Source: Woeseiaceae bacterium (GTDB taxonomy: Bacteria; Pseudomonadota; Gammaproteobacteria; Steroidobacterales; Woeseiaceae). Taken from it: DNA of 64,000 nt. The notes under the pieces were generated by a model that saw only the letters and a program-made list of their open reading frames with translations, was not told the DNA's origin and searched no databases. Below are positions 8,716 through 19,019 of this stretch, one piece after another (the stretch's first letter is position 1; every line of letters starts with the position of its first letter). The stretch spans positions 124,001 to 188,000 of the forward strand of contig JANQLK010000031.1 in NCBI GenBank assembly GCA_028280615.1, written 5' to 3'. The position numbers and the translations under genes are program-made.

Positions 8716-10522
8716 GTGAGTCCTCCGCTGTTCGATTCGTGGTCGTTGCCGCCGACGCGCGAGGCCGGTTCAGCAGCATCAGGATAAGGCAAACCGCCGA
8801 GACAATCGTCAGAATGGCCATCGACGCAAGCTTGCCGTAGATCAGCGAGCCGATCGCGAACAGCGCGCTGTAAGTGCCGACGCAGCCCAGAAAGATGTTG
8901 AGCAGAGCGCGCGGAATGTTGTCTTCGGCCGGCGGCGCCGGCAGCGCCTCCGGTTCGCTCGCGAGCCGTTCGCGGACGATCTTCCAGCCCGGGCCCGCCG
9001 GGCGGATCAGGCGATAAAACGATGCCAGCGTTTTCGCATCAGTCTCGGGTCCGAGCCAGCTTGCCGCGAGCCAGGCAGCCGTCGTGACCGCGACTCCGAT
9101 GAGCAGCTTCTCGTAGCTGGCCCAGGCGGGGCTCGCAGCAAATTCGAACCACAGCGCGACGACGAACGATACGAGCATCGCCGCAATCTCGCTCGACGCG
9201 TTAATGCGCCACCAGAACCAGCGCAGCAGGAACAGGAGCCCCGTGCCGGCTCCGATCGTGAGCAGGATGTTGAAAGCCTGCATCGCACTCTCGAGATACA
9301 GCGCCAGTGTGCAGGCGAGCAGCATCAGCAGGATCGTCGCGATGCGGCCCGCGAGCACGAGTTCGCGCTCCGAGGCGTCGCTCTTCAGGAAACGCCGGTA
9401 CACGTCGTTGACGATGTAACTCGAGCCCCAGTTGAGCATGCTCGACATCGTCGACATGTATGCGGCTGCCAGCGAGGCGACCACGAGGCCCATGAGGCCG
9501 GCCGGAAGGAACGTGAGCATGGCCGGATAGGCGAGGTCGTCGCGCAGGACATCGGCCTCGATGACGGGAAACGCAGCCCTGAGCGAATCGAGGTCGGGAA
9601 AGACGATCAGCGAGGCAAGCGCGACCAGAATCCAGGGCCAGGGTCTGAGCGCATAGTGCGCCACCTGGAAGAAGACGACCGCGCCGAGCGCGTTGTCCTC
9701 GTCCCTGGCCGCGAGCATCCGCTGCGCCACGTAGCCGCCACCGCCGGGCTCCGCGCCGGGATACCAGACGCTCCACCACTGCACGGCGAGCGGTATGACG
9801 AGCACGGTCAACGTCACTTCCCGGTTCGAAAAATCGGGGAAGAACTGAAGCCGTTCGCTAACGGCCGGATGCGCCAGCATCGCGGACAGGCCGCCGACCT
9901 CGGGCAGGCTGACGGCCACCCAGGCCGTCGCGATCGCGCCGACCATCGATGCGGCGAACAGCAGGAGGTCGGTGACTACGACGCCCAGGAACCCGCCGAG
10001 CGCCGTGAACGCGACGGTCACGCAGCCCAGTATGAGCACGGTCTGCAACGGAGAGATGCCGAGGATGATCGTGCTGATCTTTATCGCCGCGAGCGTCACG
10101 AGCCCCATCGCCATGGCGTTGAAGAACACACCGAGGTAAATCGCCCGGAACGCACGGACCGCCACCGCCGCCTTGCCGCTGTAGCGCAGCTCGTAGAATT
10201 CCAGGTCGGTCAGCACCCCGGCGCGCCGCCATAGCCTCGCGTACAGGAAGGCTGTGACCATGCCCGTCAGAAGGAACGCCCACCAGACCCAGTTGCCCGC
10301 AACGCCCTGCGTGCGCACGATCTCGGTGACGAGGTTGGGCGTGTCGGTCGAGAACGTCGTCGCGACCATCGAGATGCCGAGCAGCCACCAGGGCATGCGG
10401 CGGTTGAACAGGAAGAACGAGGTCGTGTCCTGGCCCGCGCGGCGGCTGACGTAGGCGCCGATCGCAACGCTCGTCGCGAGAAACACGGCAATGATGATCC
10501 AGTCGATGGCCTGCAGTCGCAT
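8708..10522 (-). CDS. sodium:solute symporter (SSS family)
   Basis: A 604-residue inner-membrane protein with about 13-15 hydrophobic segments. It begins MRLQAIDWIIIAVFLATSVAIGAYVSRRAG and contains the SSS-type stretches FFLFNRRMPWWLLGISMVATTFSTDTP (residues split here by motif) and AAAYMSTMSSMLNWGSSYIVND. A hydrophilic tail and two final helices lie at the C-terminus. The ATG at 10522 was chosen because it overlaps the TGA of the upstream kinase gene (TGATG); the longer open frame upstream is the kinase gene read in another frame. Gene order implies import of the sugar freed by the GH109-type enzyme, coupled to Na+. The substrate is inferred, most likely an N-acetylhexosamine. Confidence 0.88.
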   Translation of the reverse strand: MRLQAIDWIIIAVFLATSVAIGAYVSRRAGQDTTSFFLFNRRMPWWLLGISMVATTFSTDTPNLVTEIVRTQGVAGNWVWWAFLLTGMVTAFLYARLWRRAGVLTDLEFYELRYSGKAAVAVRAFRAIYLGVFFNAMAMGLVTLAAIKISTIILGISPLQTVLILGCVTVAFTALGGFLGVVVTDLLLFAASMVGAIATAWVAVSLPEVGGLSAMLAHPAVSERLQFFPDFSNREVTLTVLVIPLAVQWWSVWYPGAEPGGGGYVAQRMLAARDEDNALGAVVFFQVAHYALRPWPWILVALASLIVFPDLDSLRAAFPVIEADVLRDDLAYPAMLTFLPAGLMGLVVASLAAAYMSTMSSMLNWGSSYIVNDVYRRFLKSDASERELVLAGRIATILLMLLACTLALYLESAMQAFNILLTIGAGTGLLFLLRWFWWRINASSEIAAMLVSFVVALWFEFAASPAWASYEKLLIGVAVTTAAWLAASWLGPETDAKTLASFYRLIRPAGPGWKIVRERLASEPEALPAPPAEDNIPRALLNIFLGCVGTYSALFAIGSLIYGKLASMAILTIVSAVCLILMLLNRPRASAATTTNRTAEDSRA

Positions 10523-11661
10523 CAGCGCGCCAGCCGCTGCCGGCCCGGATCCGGCGCTTGCCCGAGCGCACGGTCGAGGATCGCGGTCATCCGGTCGCGG
10601 CTTCGCTGCATGTCCTCGAGCAGCGCGAACTGGGCTCTGGCGCGCACCCGGTTGTGCTCTGGATACGCCGTCTTGAAGTAGCGGTCGCCGCCCAGGTAGT
10701 CGCTTAAGAAACGAATGCCGATCTCGTAGGTGATGACCTCGCACGACAGGCCGAGGCCGGCAATCTCTGCCTCCGTGAGCCAGTCGGCGGTCACCCCGAG
10801 GTAACCGTGCGCGAGCGCCTCGAATATGTCGAGGTCAATGCGCACGGCGTCGGCGTCGGGCTCGTCCTCGGCCGTCGTGATGGCTGCCGAGCGCACCATG
10901 TCGCCGAAGTCGTACAGCACCGTGCCCGGCATGACCGTATCGAGGTCGATGACGCAGACCGCCTCGCCGGTCGCGACGTCGAGCATGACGTTGTTGAGTT
11001 TGGTGTCGTTGTGCGTGATGCGTTCGGGCAGGGCGCTGCGCTCGATGGCCGTTGCGAGCTGCGACCGCGATCCGGCGAGCGCGATCTCGGCGCGGCACGC
11101 CGCCGCGCGCCCGGCACGGTCTTCATCGATGGCCGCGCAGAGGTCTGCATAGCGTCTTTCGGTATCGTGAAAGCCCGGGATGGATTCATGCAGCCTCGGT
11201 CCGGGCAGGTCGGCGAGCATACGCTGAAATCGGCCGTAGGCAGCCGCGGCACCGCGCGCCTGCGAGGCCGTCGCGGCCGTATCGATCGTCTCGGCGCCGT
11301 CGATGTGTGCGTAGGTGCGCCAGTACTCGTCGCCATCGAGCACGACGAAGTTCCGGCCATCGATCGCCGGCACGAGTTCGAGCGAGGTCATACCTGCCGC
11401 GATCGGATCGTCGGCGCGGCGCTTCGCGGCCAGGTGATCCAGGACACGCGCGATGTTGTCCATGACCGCCACGGGATCGCCGAATACGTCGGTATTGATT
11501 CGCTGGTGCACGAGCTTCGACGACCCGCCGCTGTCTGCGTAGGTGACGACGAAGGTATCGTTGATGTGGCCGCTGCCGAGCGGAGACCAGTCGACCGGCT
11601 CACCGTGCGTCGCAAACTGCCTGGCGAGCATACGCAGGCGGCTGTCGAACGCTCCGCTCAT
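10522..11661 (-). CDS. NahK-like N-acetylhexosamine 1-kinase (APH-fold)
   Basis: A 379-residue soluble kinase of the aminoglycoside phosphotransferase fold. Visible motifs are LGSGHINDTFVV (nucleotide loop), LVHQRINTDVF, the catalytic ITHNDTKLNNVMLD (Brenner-type loop with Asp and Asn) and the metal-binding VIDLDTVMPGTVLYDFGDMVR. This pattern matches what I recall of NahK, which phosphorylates GlcNAc or GalNAc at C1. The ATG overlaps the TGA of the nucleotidyltransferase gene by one base, and its own TGA overlaps the symporter ATG, so the operon is tightly coupled. Together with the nucleotidyltransferase it would convert imported GalNAc or GlcNAc to a sugar-1-phosphate and then to a nucleotide sugar. 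Sugar specificity cannot be read from the sequence. Confidence 0.85.
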   Translation of the reverse strand: MSGAFDSRLRMLARQFATHGEPVDWSPLGSGHINDTFVVTYADSGGSSKLVHQRINTDVFGDPVAVMDNIARVLDHLAAKRRADDPIAAGMTSLELVPAIDGRNFVVLDGDEYWRTYAHIDGAETIDTAATASQARGAAAAYGRFQRMLADLPGPRLHESIPGFHDTERRYADLCAAIDEDRAGRAAACRAEIALAGSRSQLATAIERSALPERITHNDTKLNNVMLDVATGEAVCVIDLDTVMPGTVLYDFGDMVRSAAITTAEDEPDADAVRIDLDIFEALAHGYLGVTADWLTEAEIAGLGLSCEVITYEIGIRFLSDYLGGDRYFKTAYPEHNRVRARAQFALLEDMQRSRDRMTAILDRALGQAPDPGRQRLAR

Positions 11662-12554
11662 CAACTCCCGAGCCGCTCCGGGTAGCTGCCTCGTTCGACG
11701 AGCTGCGCGAGGCTCTGGCGCGCCGCATCCAGATCGGCCGAGTAGGTCATGCCGAACCAGGTCTTGCCCTCCGGCACGACTTCGACGCTGACCCGATGCG
11801 ACGACAGCAGCTCGCCGATCGCGTCCGGCAGACGAAACTCGCTGCCGGGCGCGATCGATGCATCGCGCGCGAACGCCTCCATCAACGGCTCGAGGCGCCC
11901 GAGAACGTCGTGCGTGAATCCCCAGAAGTTCATCGACACCGGCGTATCGAGTCGAAAACGCTCGCCCGGGTAAATCTCGCTGATCGCATCGCCGTTGTCG
12001 CGCGCGAGCCGGGTGTGCTCGACGATGCTTAAGAGATTCGTGCCGTCGAGCTCGCAAACGCCGCGCGACACCGGCCCGTTCGGCGACAGCGTGTCGCCCA
12101 TCGCGTAGCTGATCAGCACGTAGCGTTCGCGGGCCGGTTCCTTGAGCCGCTCGGCGGCCGCGACATACGCGCTCAGGCCGTAAAAGTCGTCGGCATTGAT
12201 GACGGCAAACGGGCCGTCGATGTCGCGACCCGCGACGAGCACCGCGTGGCCCGTGCCCCACAGGCCGTTCGGCAGCAGCCGCTCGTCGCCCAGCACGGCC
12301 GTCGTGTCCTGCAGGACGTAGCGCACGTCCATGCGCCGGCTGAGCCGCGGCAGCACGTCGTCGCGAAACGTTGCCTCGAACGTGCTGCGAATGACGATCA
12401 CGGCCTGCTCGAAGCCCGCGAGCTTTGCGTCATGTAAAGAGTATTCGAGCAGCGCCTCACCGTGCGGGCCGACCGCGGCAAGCTGCTTCAGGCCGCCGAA
12501 GCGCGAGCCCATGCCGGCCGCGAGGATGACGAGCGTGGGGCCGCCGTTCACCAA
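11661..12554 (-). CDS. sugar-1-phosphate nucleotidyltransferase
   Basis: A 297-residue enzyme with the signature VILAAGMGSRFGGLKQ near the N-terminus, the nucleotidyltransferase GxGxR-type loop with a following Lys. It also has GTGHAVLVA, FAVINADDFYG (metal-binding Asp) and a C-terminal sugar-binding region with SMNFWGF and EGKTWFGMTY. It first appears in the operon, upstream of the NahK-like kinase, and probably makes UDP-GalNAc or UDP-GlcNAc from the 1-phosphate. The start is a TTG at 12554 or a GTG at 12551; neither has a strong ribosome site. It is transcribed away from the lipoprotein gene at 12814, leaving a 259-bp divergent promoter region. The general class is confident; the nucleotide and sugar are not known. 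Confidence 0.85.
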   Translation of the reverse strand: MVNGGPTLVILAAGMGSRFGGLKQLAAVGPHGEALLEYSLHDAKLAGFEQAVIVIRSTFEATFRDDVLPRLSRRMDVRYVLQDTTAVLGDERLLPNGLWGTGHAVLVAGRDIDGPFAVINADDFYGLSAYVAAAERLKEPARERYVLISYAMGDTLSPNGPVSRGVCELDGTNLLSIVEHTRLARDNGDAISEIYPGERFRLDTPVSMNFWGFTHDVLGRLEPLMEAFARDASIAPGSEFRLPDAIGELLSSHRVSVEVVPEGKTWFGMTYSADLDAARQSLAQLVERGSYPERLGS

Positions 12555-12813
12555 CGCCGCCCCGGCGATCCGGCCTCGAGCAGCCGCCGCGGCGCATCCG
12601 GTTCACTGCAGAGATTCGCCGTCATGGCTGGGTCATCTGGCTCGCGCACGGCCACGAGGATACCAGCTGCCGCCTGAGCGTCGAGTCATGCCAGCACGAA
12701 AACGCAGGGATTCCGGAAATCTACCGCCGAATGCCGCCTTAATTGTTATGCATCAGAAAAAACCGGCAGCTCGCGCCGACGGCGCACCCTGCCGGAATCA
12801 ACTGGAGAACGAC

Positions 12814-15783
12814 ATGAAGCTCCTACAATCGATCTTGCTCGGCCTCGTATTGACCCTGTTCGTCGTCGCCTGCGGCGGCGGCGGTGGTGGCGGCGGCAAC
12901 GCCGGCGGCGGCGGAAACACAGGCGGCGGTGGTGGCGGCGGTAGCGGCGGTGGTGGTGGCGGCGGGACGCCCGAGCCACCACCCCCGCCCTTCGAGCTGA
13001 TCAGCGACGAACAGGGTGCCGCCAGCATCGACAGCGTGCGCGGCGAAGAGGTCTTCGTCGCGTTCGATGACAACGGCAACGGCCTGGCCGTCTGGTTCCT
13101 GCGGTCCGGCACCGGCACGGTGCTCGTGTACTCGATGTACGTGCCTGCGACGGCCTCGTGGACGGCCGCGGTCACAGCAGGCGATGCCAGTGGCATCTGG
13201 GAGGCCAGGCTTCAGGGTGGTGCCGATTCCATCGGCCTGCTCGCCCTAAACGAAGGCCTGGAGATCGTCGCGGCGACCTTTGCGGGCGGGGCCTTAAGCG
13301 ACTTCGAGACCCTCGAGACGATAACCGAAGAGGAGGAGCAGGAAGGGCTCCGCGTGAGCGATATCTCGCTTGCCGCGTCAGGCGCAGGCTTTGCGGCCAC
13401 GTGGATCAAGATCACCGACCGGGACCGCGATACGGGCACGAGGACCTCGGTGGCTCGCGCCAGCGTGCTGTCCATGCCCGGAGCGGGCTGGAGTGAGCCC
13501 GAGAATCTTGGCCCCGAAGGTGAGCTCGGCACGCTCGGCATCATCGGCAGCGCCACGGGCTACCTCGCGTTCTGGGAAGAGGGCGACATCAACAACCGGG
13601 GCACCGCGAACCTGTTTGCCAACTTCTACACGAACGAACAGTGGCAGACCGGCCCCGTCGATCTCGACGAAATCTACCCCTATTGGGACATGCAGGCGGC
13701 ATCTGACGGCGAGACGATCGAGCTTGCGTGGTTGACCCGAGATCAGGGGATGGTCCTGGGCGTCAGCTTCTCCGAAACCTTTCAGCTGTCGGCGACTACC
13801 GAAATCTACAGGAGCGCCGACAGGGTCCGCTCGTTCCGGCTGGCAAGCAACGACCAGGCCTACGCCGTGGTCGCGCGCGTGAACAGCGAGATGCACGCCG
13901 TCGTCAAGAGCGCTGGCGCCTGGGGCACGCCGGAATTCGTCTCGCAGTCGGACATCGATCGCGACCTGATCGAGCTCGCCGGCGGCGGCGATGAATTCGT
14001 CGCCGTGTGGACGCAGGCCAATGGCGTGGCGGCCACGAAATACATCGGCACCTGGAGCATCACCGCGATCCTGTCCGACGATACCGTCGATCAGTTCGAA
14101 GACATTGCGGTCGCCCACGACGGCGGCGACGAATTCACGGTCGTCTGGCGGCAGAAGCCCAGCGAGGATCGCGACTTCGATCTCGCGGCGTCACGGAGCA
14201 CGTTCGACCCGTTCACGCCGGCCGAGTTGATCGAGACCGGCAGCGAGAACGCGGACGAGCCCACGGTTATCGGCGATCCGGACGGCGGCGTGCAGGTCTT
14301 GTGGCCGCAGCAGTTGGACGATGACGCGAGTGAGGAAGTTCTCTTCGCGCGTGAGAGCGGCGGCAACTTTCAGGAGCCGGCGATCATCGCGAGCGACGGC
14401 CTCGGCGCAAGCGTGCGAATCGCTCGCGTCCTGAGCAACGCGGCGGGCCGCACGCTGGCCGTTTGGAGCCAGTCGCGTGGCAACTCGTTCCGCCAGTTTG
14501 CGGCGATCCGCGACCCGGACGGCGTTTGGGGGGAACCGGTCATCGTATCGGACGGCTCCCCGCTGTCCTTCGCGGGGACTAGTCAATTCGCAACGGACGG
14601 CGACGGCTTCGCCTTCGTGCTGACGCGCCGCGACCCGGCAGACGACGATGAGGCAAACGTCGAGGTCCGGATGTACGACGGCTCGGGTTGGTCCGATGCG
14701 GCGGTGCTCGACCTTAACCTCAAGGGCGAGGTGCAATCCGCCAGGATCGCCAGCAACGGCAGCGGCTATGCCGTCGCCTGGTCCCAGCGGCCTGAGTCCG
14801 GCACCCGGGACCAGCGCACCTACGGCAGTGTGTACGCGGACGGCGCCTGGGCCAGCCCCGAGCTCCTGAGCGCCGCGGACGCCCTCGGCACCCAGACTCC
14901 CGTGATCGTCAGCAACGGTGATGGCTATGCCGTGACCTGGGACGATTTTCGCGGTGACGCCGTCAGCGTCAACGTGTACACCGCCTCAGGCTGGAGCGGG
15001 GCGGCCCCCATCGCACCGATCTTTCAGCAGGCAAACCCGAGCGTCGCGACGGATGGGACGGGCTACCTCGTGAACTGGTCCGACAAACTGCCCGGTGACA
15101 GCGACCGCAACATCTACGTCGCGGTCTCGCCGACGGGCAGCGCCGCTGACTTCAGTGCGCCCGAGCGACTGTCGCCGGACGACGGCAATCCGCCCGGCAG
15201 CAGCCGGGTGGCCGGCGGGGCCGCGGGCTTCGTCGTTGCCTGGAGCGCATTCACGGGCGGCGACGGCGCCGAGGCCTTTGCGAGCACGTGGGACGGCGAT
15301 AGCTGGACCGGGCCCGTGTCGATCGAGGACGGCGTGGGTCCGGCTTACGTCGACGGTATCGTCGCGGGCGACTCAGGCTTCGCCGTGCTGCTCTTCCAGG
15401 CCGACACTGAATCGCGGTTCAGCACCGATTCCCTCGTGGCGAACGTGTTCGGCGGCACGGACTGGCTTGGTGCCACGTTGCTCGAAGACTCCGATGAGAT
15501 TCTGGGCGACTTCGAAGACGAAGGCGGGCAGATCGTCGCATCGGGCGACACGTACGCGGTCACCTGGGCGCAGCGCGGCGAGGACGGTATCGCGCACGCC
15601 TGGTTCTCCTCGTTCGACGGCGCGAACTGGAACCGCCAGCAGCTCGAAGACCAGGGCACGGATGCGGACGATACCGTGATCGCGGCGAACGGCGACGGCA
15701 CGTTCACGGTGCTGTGGCGCCAGGCGGACCCGGACGGCTCGCCGTTCGTGCGCCTGCCGTGGGCGTACCCGGACGTCGAATAG
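12814..15783 (+). CDS. large poly-Gly-tethered lipoprotein with propeller-like repeats
   Basis: A 989-residue secreted lipoprotein of unknown function. The signal ends in LFVVAC (lipid-attachment Cys20), followed by a long glycine tract and a Pro stretch that would tether the body to the membrane. The rest is built from repeated units of about 50-60 residues with patterns such as SNGSGYAVAWSQ, ASDGETIELAWL and GDGYAVTWDD, typical of beta-propeller blades. Although the frame is open to 12331, the ATG at 12814 is right because it begins the signal peptide and has GGAG about 7 nt upstream. The downstream gene is a full-length paralogue ending in the same motif (RQADPDGSP, then PWAYP). A strong terminator follows. 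It is probably a surface-binding or scaffold protein. Confidence 0.85.
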   Translation: MKLLQSILLGLVLTLFVVACGGGGGGGGNAGGGGNTGGGGGGGSGGGGGGGTPEPPPPPFELISDEQGAASIDSVRGEEVFVAFDDNGNGLAVWFLRSGTGTVLVYSMYVPATASWTAAVTAGDASGIWEARLQGGADSIGLLALNEGLEIVAATFAGGALSDFETLETITEEEEQEGLRVSDISLAASGAGFAATWIKITDRDRDTGTRTSVARASVLSMPGAGWSEPENLGPEGELGTLGIIGSATGYLAFWEEGDINNRGTANLFANFYTNEQWQTGPVDLDEIYPYWDMQAASDGETIELAWLTRDQGMVLGVSFSETFQLSATTEIYRSADRVRSFRLASNDQAYAVVARVNSEMHAVVKSAGAWGTPEFVSQSDIDRDLIELAGGGDEFVAVWTQANGVAATKYIGTWSITAILSDDTVDQFEDIAVAHDGGDEFTVVWRQKPSEDRDFDLAASRSTFDPFTPAELIETGSENADEPTVIGDPDGGVQVLWPQQLDDDASEEVLFARESGGNFQEPAIIASDGLGASVRIARVLSNAAGRTLAVWSQSRGNSFRQFAAIRDPDGVWGEPVIVSDGSPLSFAGTSQFATDGDGFAFVLTRRDPADDDEANVEVRMYDGSGWSDAAVLDLNLKGEVQSARIASNGSGYAVAWSQRPESGTRDQRTYGSVYADGAWASPELLSAADALGTQTPVIVSNGDGYAVTWDDFRGDAVSVNVYTASGWSGAAPIAPIFQQANPSVATDGTGYLVNWSDKLPGDSDRNIYVAVSPTGSAADFSAPERLSPDDGNPPGSSRVAGGAAGFVVAWSAFTGGDGAEAFASTWDGDSWTGPVSIEDGVGPAYVDGIVAGDSGFAVLLFQADTESRFSTDSLVANVFGGTDWLGATLLEDSDEILGDFEDEGGQIVASGDTYAVTWAQRGEDGIAHAWFSSFDGANWNRQQLEDQGTDADDTVIAANGDGTFTVLWRQADPDGSPFVRLPWAYPDVE

Positions 15784-15809
15784 CAAACCAGCGAGACCGT
15801 GAGAGCCCT

Positions 15810-15845
15810 GCCCGCGCCCTTCCCCCGGGGCGCGGGCTTTTTTTT
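15810..15845 (+). terminator. Rho-independent terminator after the first paralogous lipoprotein
   Basis: A perfect 10-bp GC stem (15810-15819 with 15828-15837) and an 8-nt loop, followed directly by eight T residues. It lies 26 bp after the lipoprotein stop codon and separates the two tandem paralogues, so the second needs its own promoter. Confidence 0.9.
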
Positions 15846-15974
15846 GCGCGACCAGCGGAATCCAGCCGGCGGAACGCGCATGTCCTTGTGAGACCCAATC
15901 CAAACGAAGGTTGGCGGCGGCAAAGGGTGGGAACACGACGCGCCGCATCAGGGAAAGACACAAAGGACGCGACC

Positions 15975-18959
15975 ATGAAACAGTATCGAACTCTGGCTCT
16001 GACAATCCTGGCAAGCCTGCTGCTGGCCGCCTGCGGCGGTGGTGGGGGTGGAGGCGCCGCAGACAACAACAGCGGCTCCACGCCGCCGCCAGCGAATCCG
16101 ACGCCGGATCCCGATCCCGATCCCGACCCGGACCCCGAGCCCCTGCCCTTCGACCTCTTAAGCGACGAACCCGGCTCACCGACGATTAACGGCTACATCA
16201 ACGACCCGGATGTCGTGGTCGCATTCGACGATGCCGGCAATGGCGTCGCGACCTGGGTCGTCGACACGGATACCGACGCGGTGCTGCGCTACTCGATATT
16301 CACGGCGGCAACCGGCAGCTGGTCGCCGCCCGAAGACGCGCTCGAGCTCAGGGATGACCGCAGCGAGGTCCAGGTCATCTCGGGCGGAACGTCGTTTGCG
16401 GTACTGGTTCTGGATGGGGAGGACGCGGCACTCGTGGCGGTCGTCGTCAATGGCGTGCTGTCTGACTTCGCCACCCTGGACGTGCTCACTGAAGAGGAAG
16501 TAAACCAGGGTTTCAGTATTCGCGGTGGCGGCCTGGCGGCATCCGGAGATGGCTATGCCGCAACCTGGCAACGTGCGGTGCGGCGCGACCTGGACACGTT
16601 CGACGAATTCTTCGAGATCAAGGCGAGCACGATCTCCCAGCCCGGTGCGGGCTGGAGTGACCCCGTGTCGCTCAATGACGAGGCAATCCTGGGCACGGTC
16701 GAGCTGCTGGGCACGGCGAACGGTTACCTGCAGCTCTGGTTCGAGATCGAAGAGGTCAACAACGTTGATGTGAGCAGGGTCAAGACCAGCTACAACGACG
16801 GTTCCGGCTGGGTGCCGGACGACCTGGGACAGCTTGGTGCGACTTTTCCGGTTGCCGCCACCAACGGCACGACCATCTAGGTAGCCTGGGCTAACGGGGA
16901 CAACACGCGGATCTTTTCGAAGTTCTACGATTCGAACTTCGTACTCTCGTCGAACACGGTGTCCTTCACGCAGAGCTTTGCCCGCAATATGCGGATGACG
17001 AGCGACGGCGATGACTACCTCCTGACCTGGCAAACGAGTAGGGACCACTATGTGTCGATCGGCCGGGGGACGTCGTTCACGGCCGCGCGGCAAATCACGA
17101 ACGCGAATTCCTTCGACAGTGGCAAGGTGCTTGCAGGCGAGGCTGGCAAGTTCGTCATGGCCTGGCCCCAGGATGGCGGGATCTGGGCGACGATCTACGA
17201 CGGCAACTGGAGTGTCGCGAGTCCGGTAACGGAGCCTGGTATCGAGAATTCGCGCGTGCCCTCCATCGTGCTCGAGGACGGCACGGCGACGCTCGTCTGG
17301 CAGCAGGTCACGGACCCGGAGGATCGCATAGCCGACATTTACACGTCTACGGCCGTCAGCAGCTGGAGCGCGCCGGAACTGATCGATGCCGGGACCCGGA
17401 GCGCTGCGGAGCCGGTCCTGAGCTCGGGCGGCGACTTGTTCCTGCACTGGGTACAGCAGCTCGACGACAACAGCGGGGTCGGCGTATTCGCGGCCAGGAA
17501 CTCAGGTTCCTGGGGCGAGCCGGAACTCTTGAACCCTCGCGAGGCTGACTCGAGCGTAGGCTCGAGCGTCCGGTCCTCCACGATCCTGAGCAACGAGGCC
17601 GGACAGACGTTTGCGATCTGGTCGCAGCGAGAAGGCACGCAGCTCACGACTTACGGTGCCATTCGTAGCGCTGAGGGCGAGTGGGGCAGCCCGGAAATCC
17701 TCGATACGAGGTTGACAACGTTCCGCAGCAGTCTCGTTACCGACCGTCGCGTGGCGGCGAACAGCGATAGTTTCGCTTACGTCTACGAAGAGACACCGCC
17801 GTCGCCCGATGACGCAGCAGACCTCTTTGTACGCATCTACGAGAACGGCAGCTGGTCCGAGCCGACACAGCTCGACATTGGCCTGACTTTCCGTCTGCAG
17901 GAGGCCACGATTGCGTCCAATGGCACCAGCTACCTGGTCGCGTGGACGCAGGCGACCAGCGACGCGATATTCGGCGATCAGAGAACCTTCGGGAGTCTCT
18001 ACGAGGACGGCAGCTGGAGCATGCCGGACCTGCTGAGCGATAGCACCGCCAGTTCGACGCAGGCACCTGTGATTGCGAGCAATGGCATGGGCTATGCGGT
18101 GACCTGGGAGGACTTCCGCTCAGACGAAATACAGGTCAACGTCTACGATGGATCGGCCTGGTCGGGCGCCCGGACACTGCTGACGGGGATCGGCTCCCAG
18201 GCATTTCCGACGGTCGAATCTGATGGTGCCGGCTACATGGTCTGGTGGTTCAATGTCGCACCGACCGAGCAGTTCGCGAATTTGCACGTGTCCCTGTCGA
18301 CGACAGGAGCGGCGGACGACTTCTGGGAGGGGACCCGCGTCACCCCGGACGTGGAGCGCAGACCACTTACCAGGGTAGCCGCCGGCAGTCCGGCCGGATA
18401 TGCAGTCGCCTGGACCAACGAGGTTCAGAGCTCGGGTCAACGGGACGTCGTCGCCGTGGTCTGGGACGGAGCACGCTTCACCGACGTGACATTGATCGAA
18501 GCCGTCGATACCAAGGCGTCCACGATAGACCTTGCCGCGAGCGATTCAGGGTTCGCAACCCTGCTCGATCGTCGTGATTCGGCCGAGTTGCTCAATCCGA
18601 GAACGCTGTCGGCGACCGTGTACGCGGATGGCGCCTGGCAGGACAACGTCCCGCTCGAGGCCTCCGACGAGCCGCTCGGCGACAAAACGGTTAGCCAACG
18701 TGCCTATGTGGCAGGGTCCGGGGACAGTTTCGCGGCCGTGTGGTCTGAGCAGAGCGACGACGGCTTCTACCACATCCGCTTCTCGCAATTCGACGGCACG
18801 AGCTGGAACACGCAGCAGATCGAGGAGCAGGCCGCGAATGCCGACGACCCGAGGATCACGGCCAACGCCGACGGCACCTTCACGGTGTTGTGGCGACAGG
18901 CTGATCCGGATGGCTCGCCGGTCGTTCGCTTTCCCTGGGCATACCCGGGGCTCGAGTAA
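15975..18959 (+). pseudogene. second paralogous lipoprotein, interrupted by one in-frame TAG
   Basis: A 995-codon reading frame with lipoprotein signal (LASLLLAAC, Cys20), a Gly tract, a Pro/Asp-rich linker (repeated DP pairs) and the same propeller-like repeats as the preceding gene. It ends in the same RQADPDGSP and PWAYP motifs. A TAG at 16878-16880 (codon 302) stops translation. The same frame then stays open to 18959, and the residues on both sides of the stop align with the paralogue, which has a GAG Glu at codon 303. A single G-to-T change explains the break. It may be a fresh nonsense mutation, a sequencing error or read-through. A restart at 16989 or 16995 would lack a signal peptide, so two separate working genes are unlikely. 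Confidence 0.85.
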
Positions 18960-18968
18960 ACGCCAACC

Positions 18969-18994
18969 GCCCCAACCCGACCCCGGGTTGGGGC
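18969..18994 (+). terminator. terminator hairpin after the second paralogous lipoprotein
   Basis: A perfect 11-bp GC-rich stem (18969-18979 with 18984-18994) with a 4-nt loop, followed by ATTTCG. The T tract is only three bases, so termination may be weak or bidirectional. It sits 9 bp after the stop codon and before the convergent yaiI gene. Confidence 0.7.
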
Positions 18995-19019
18995 ATTTCG
19001 GTGTCACCTATCGTTGCGG

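Noticed and set aside
12331..12813. N-terminal extension of the first lipoprotein
   Set aside because: The extension overlaps the divergent nucleotidyltransferase gene and its promoter region; the lipoprotein signal and ribosome site place the start at 12814.
16959..18959. Treating the frame after the amber codon as a separate gene
   Set aside because: It is in the same frame as the upstream part, has no signal peptide or ribosome site, and aligns with the middle and end of the paralogue, so it is the second half of one broken gene.
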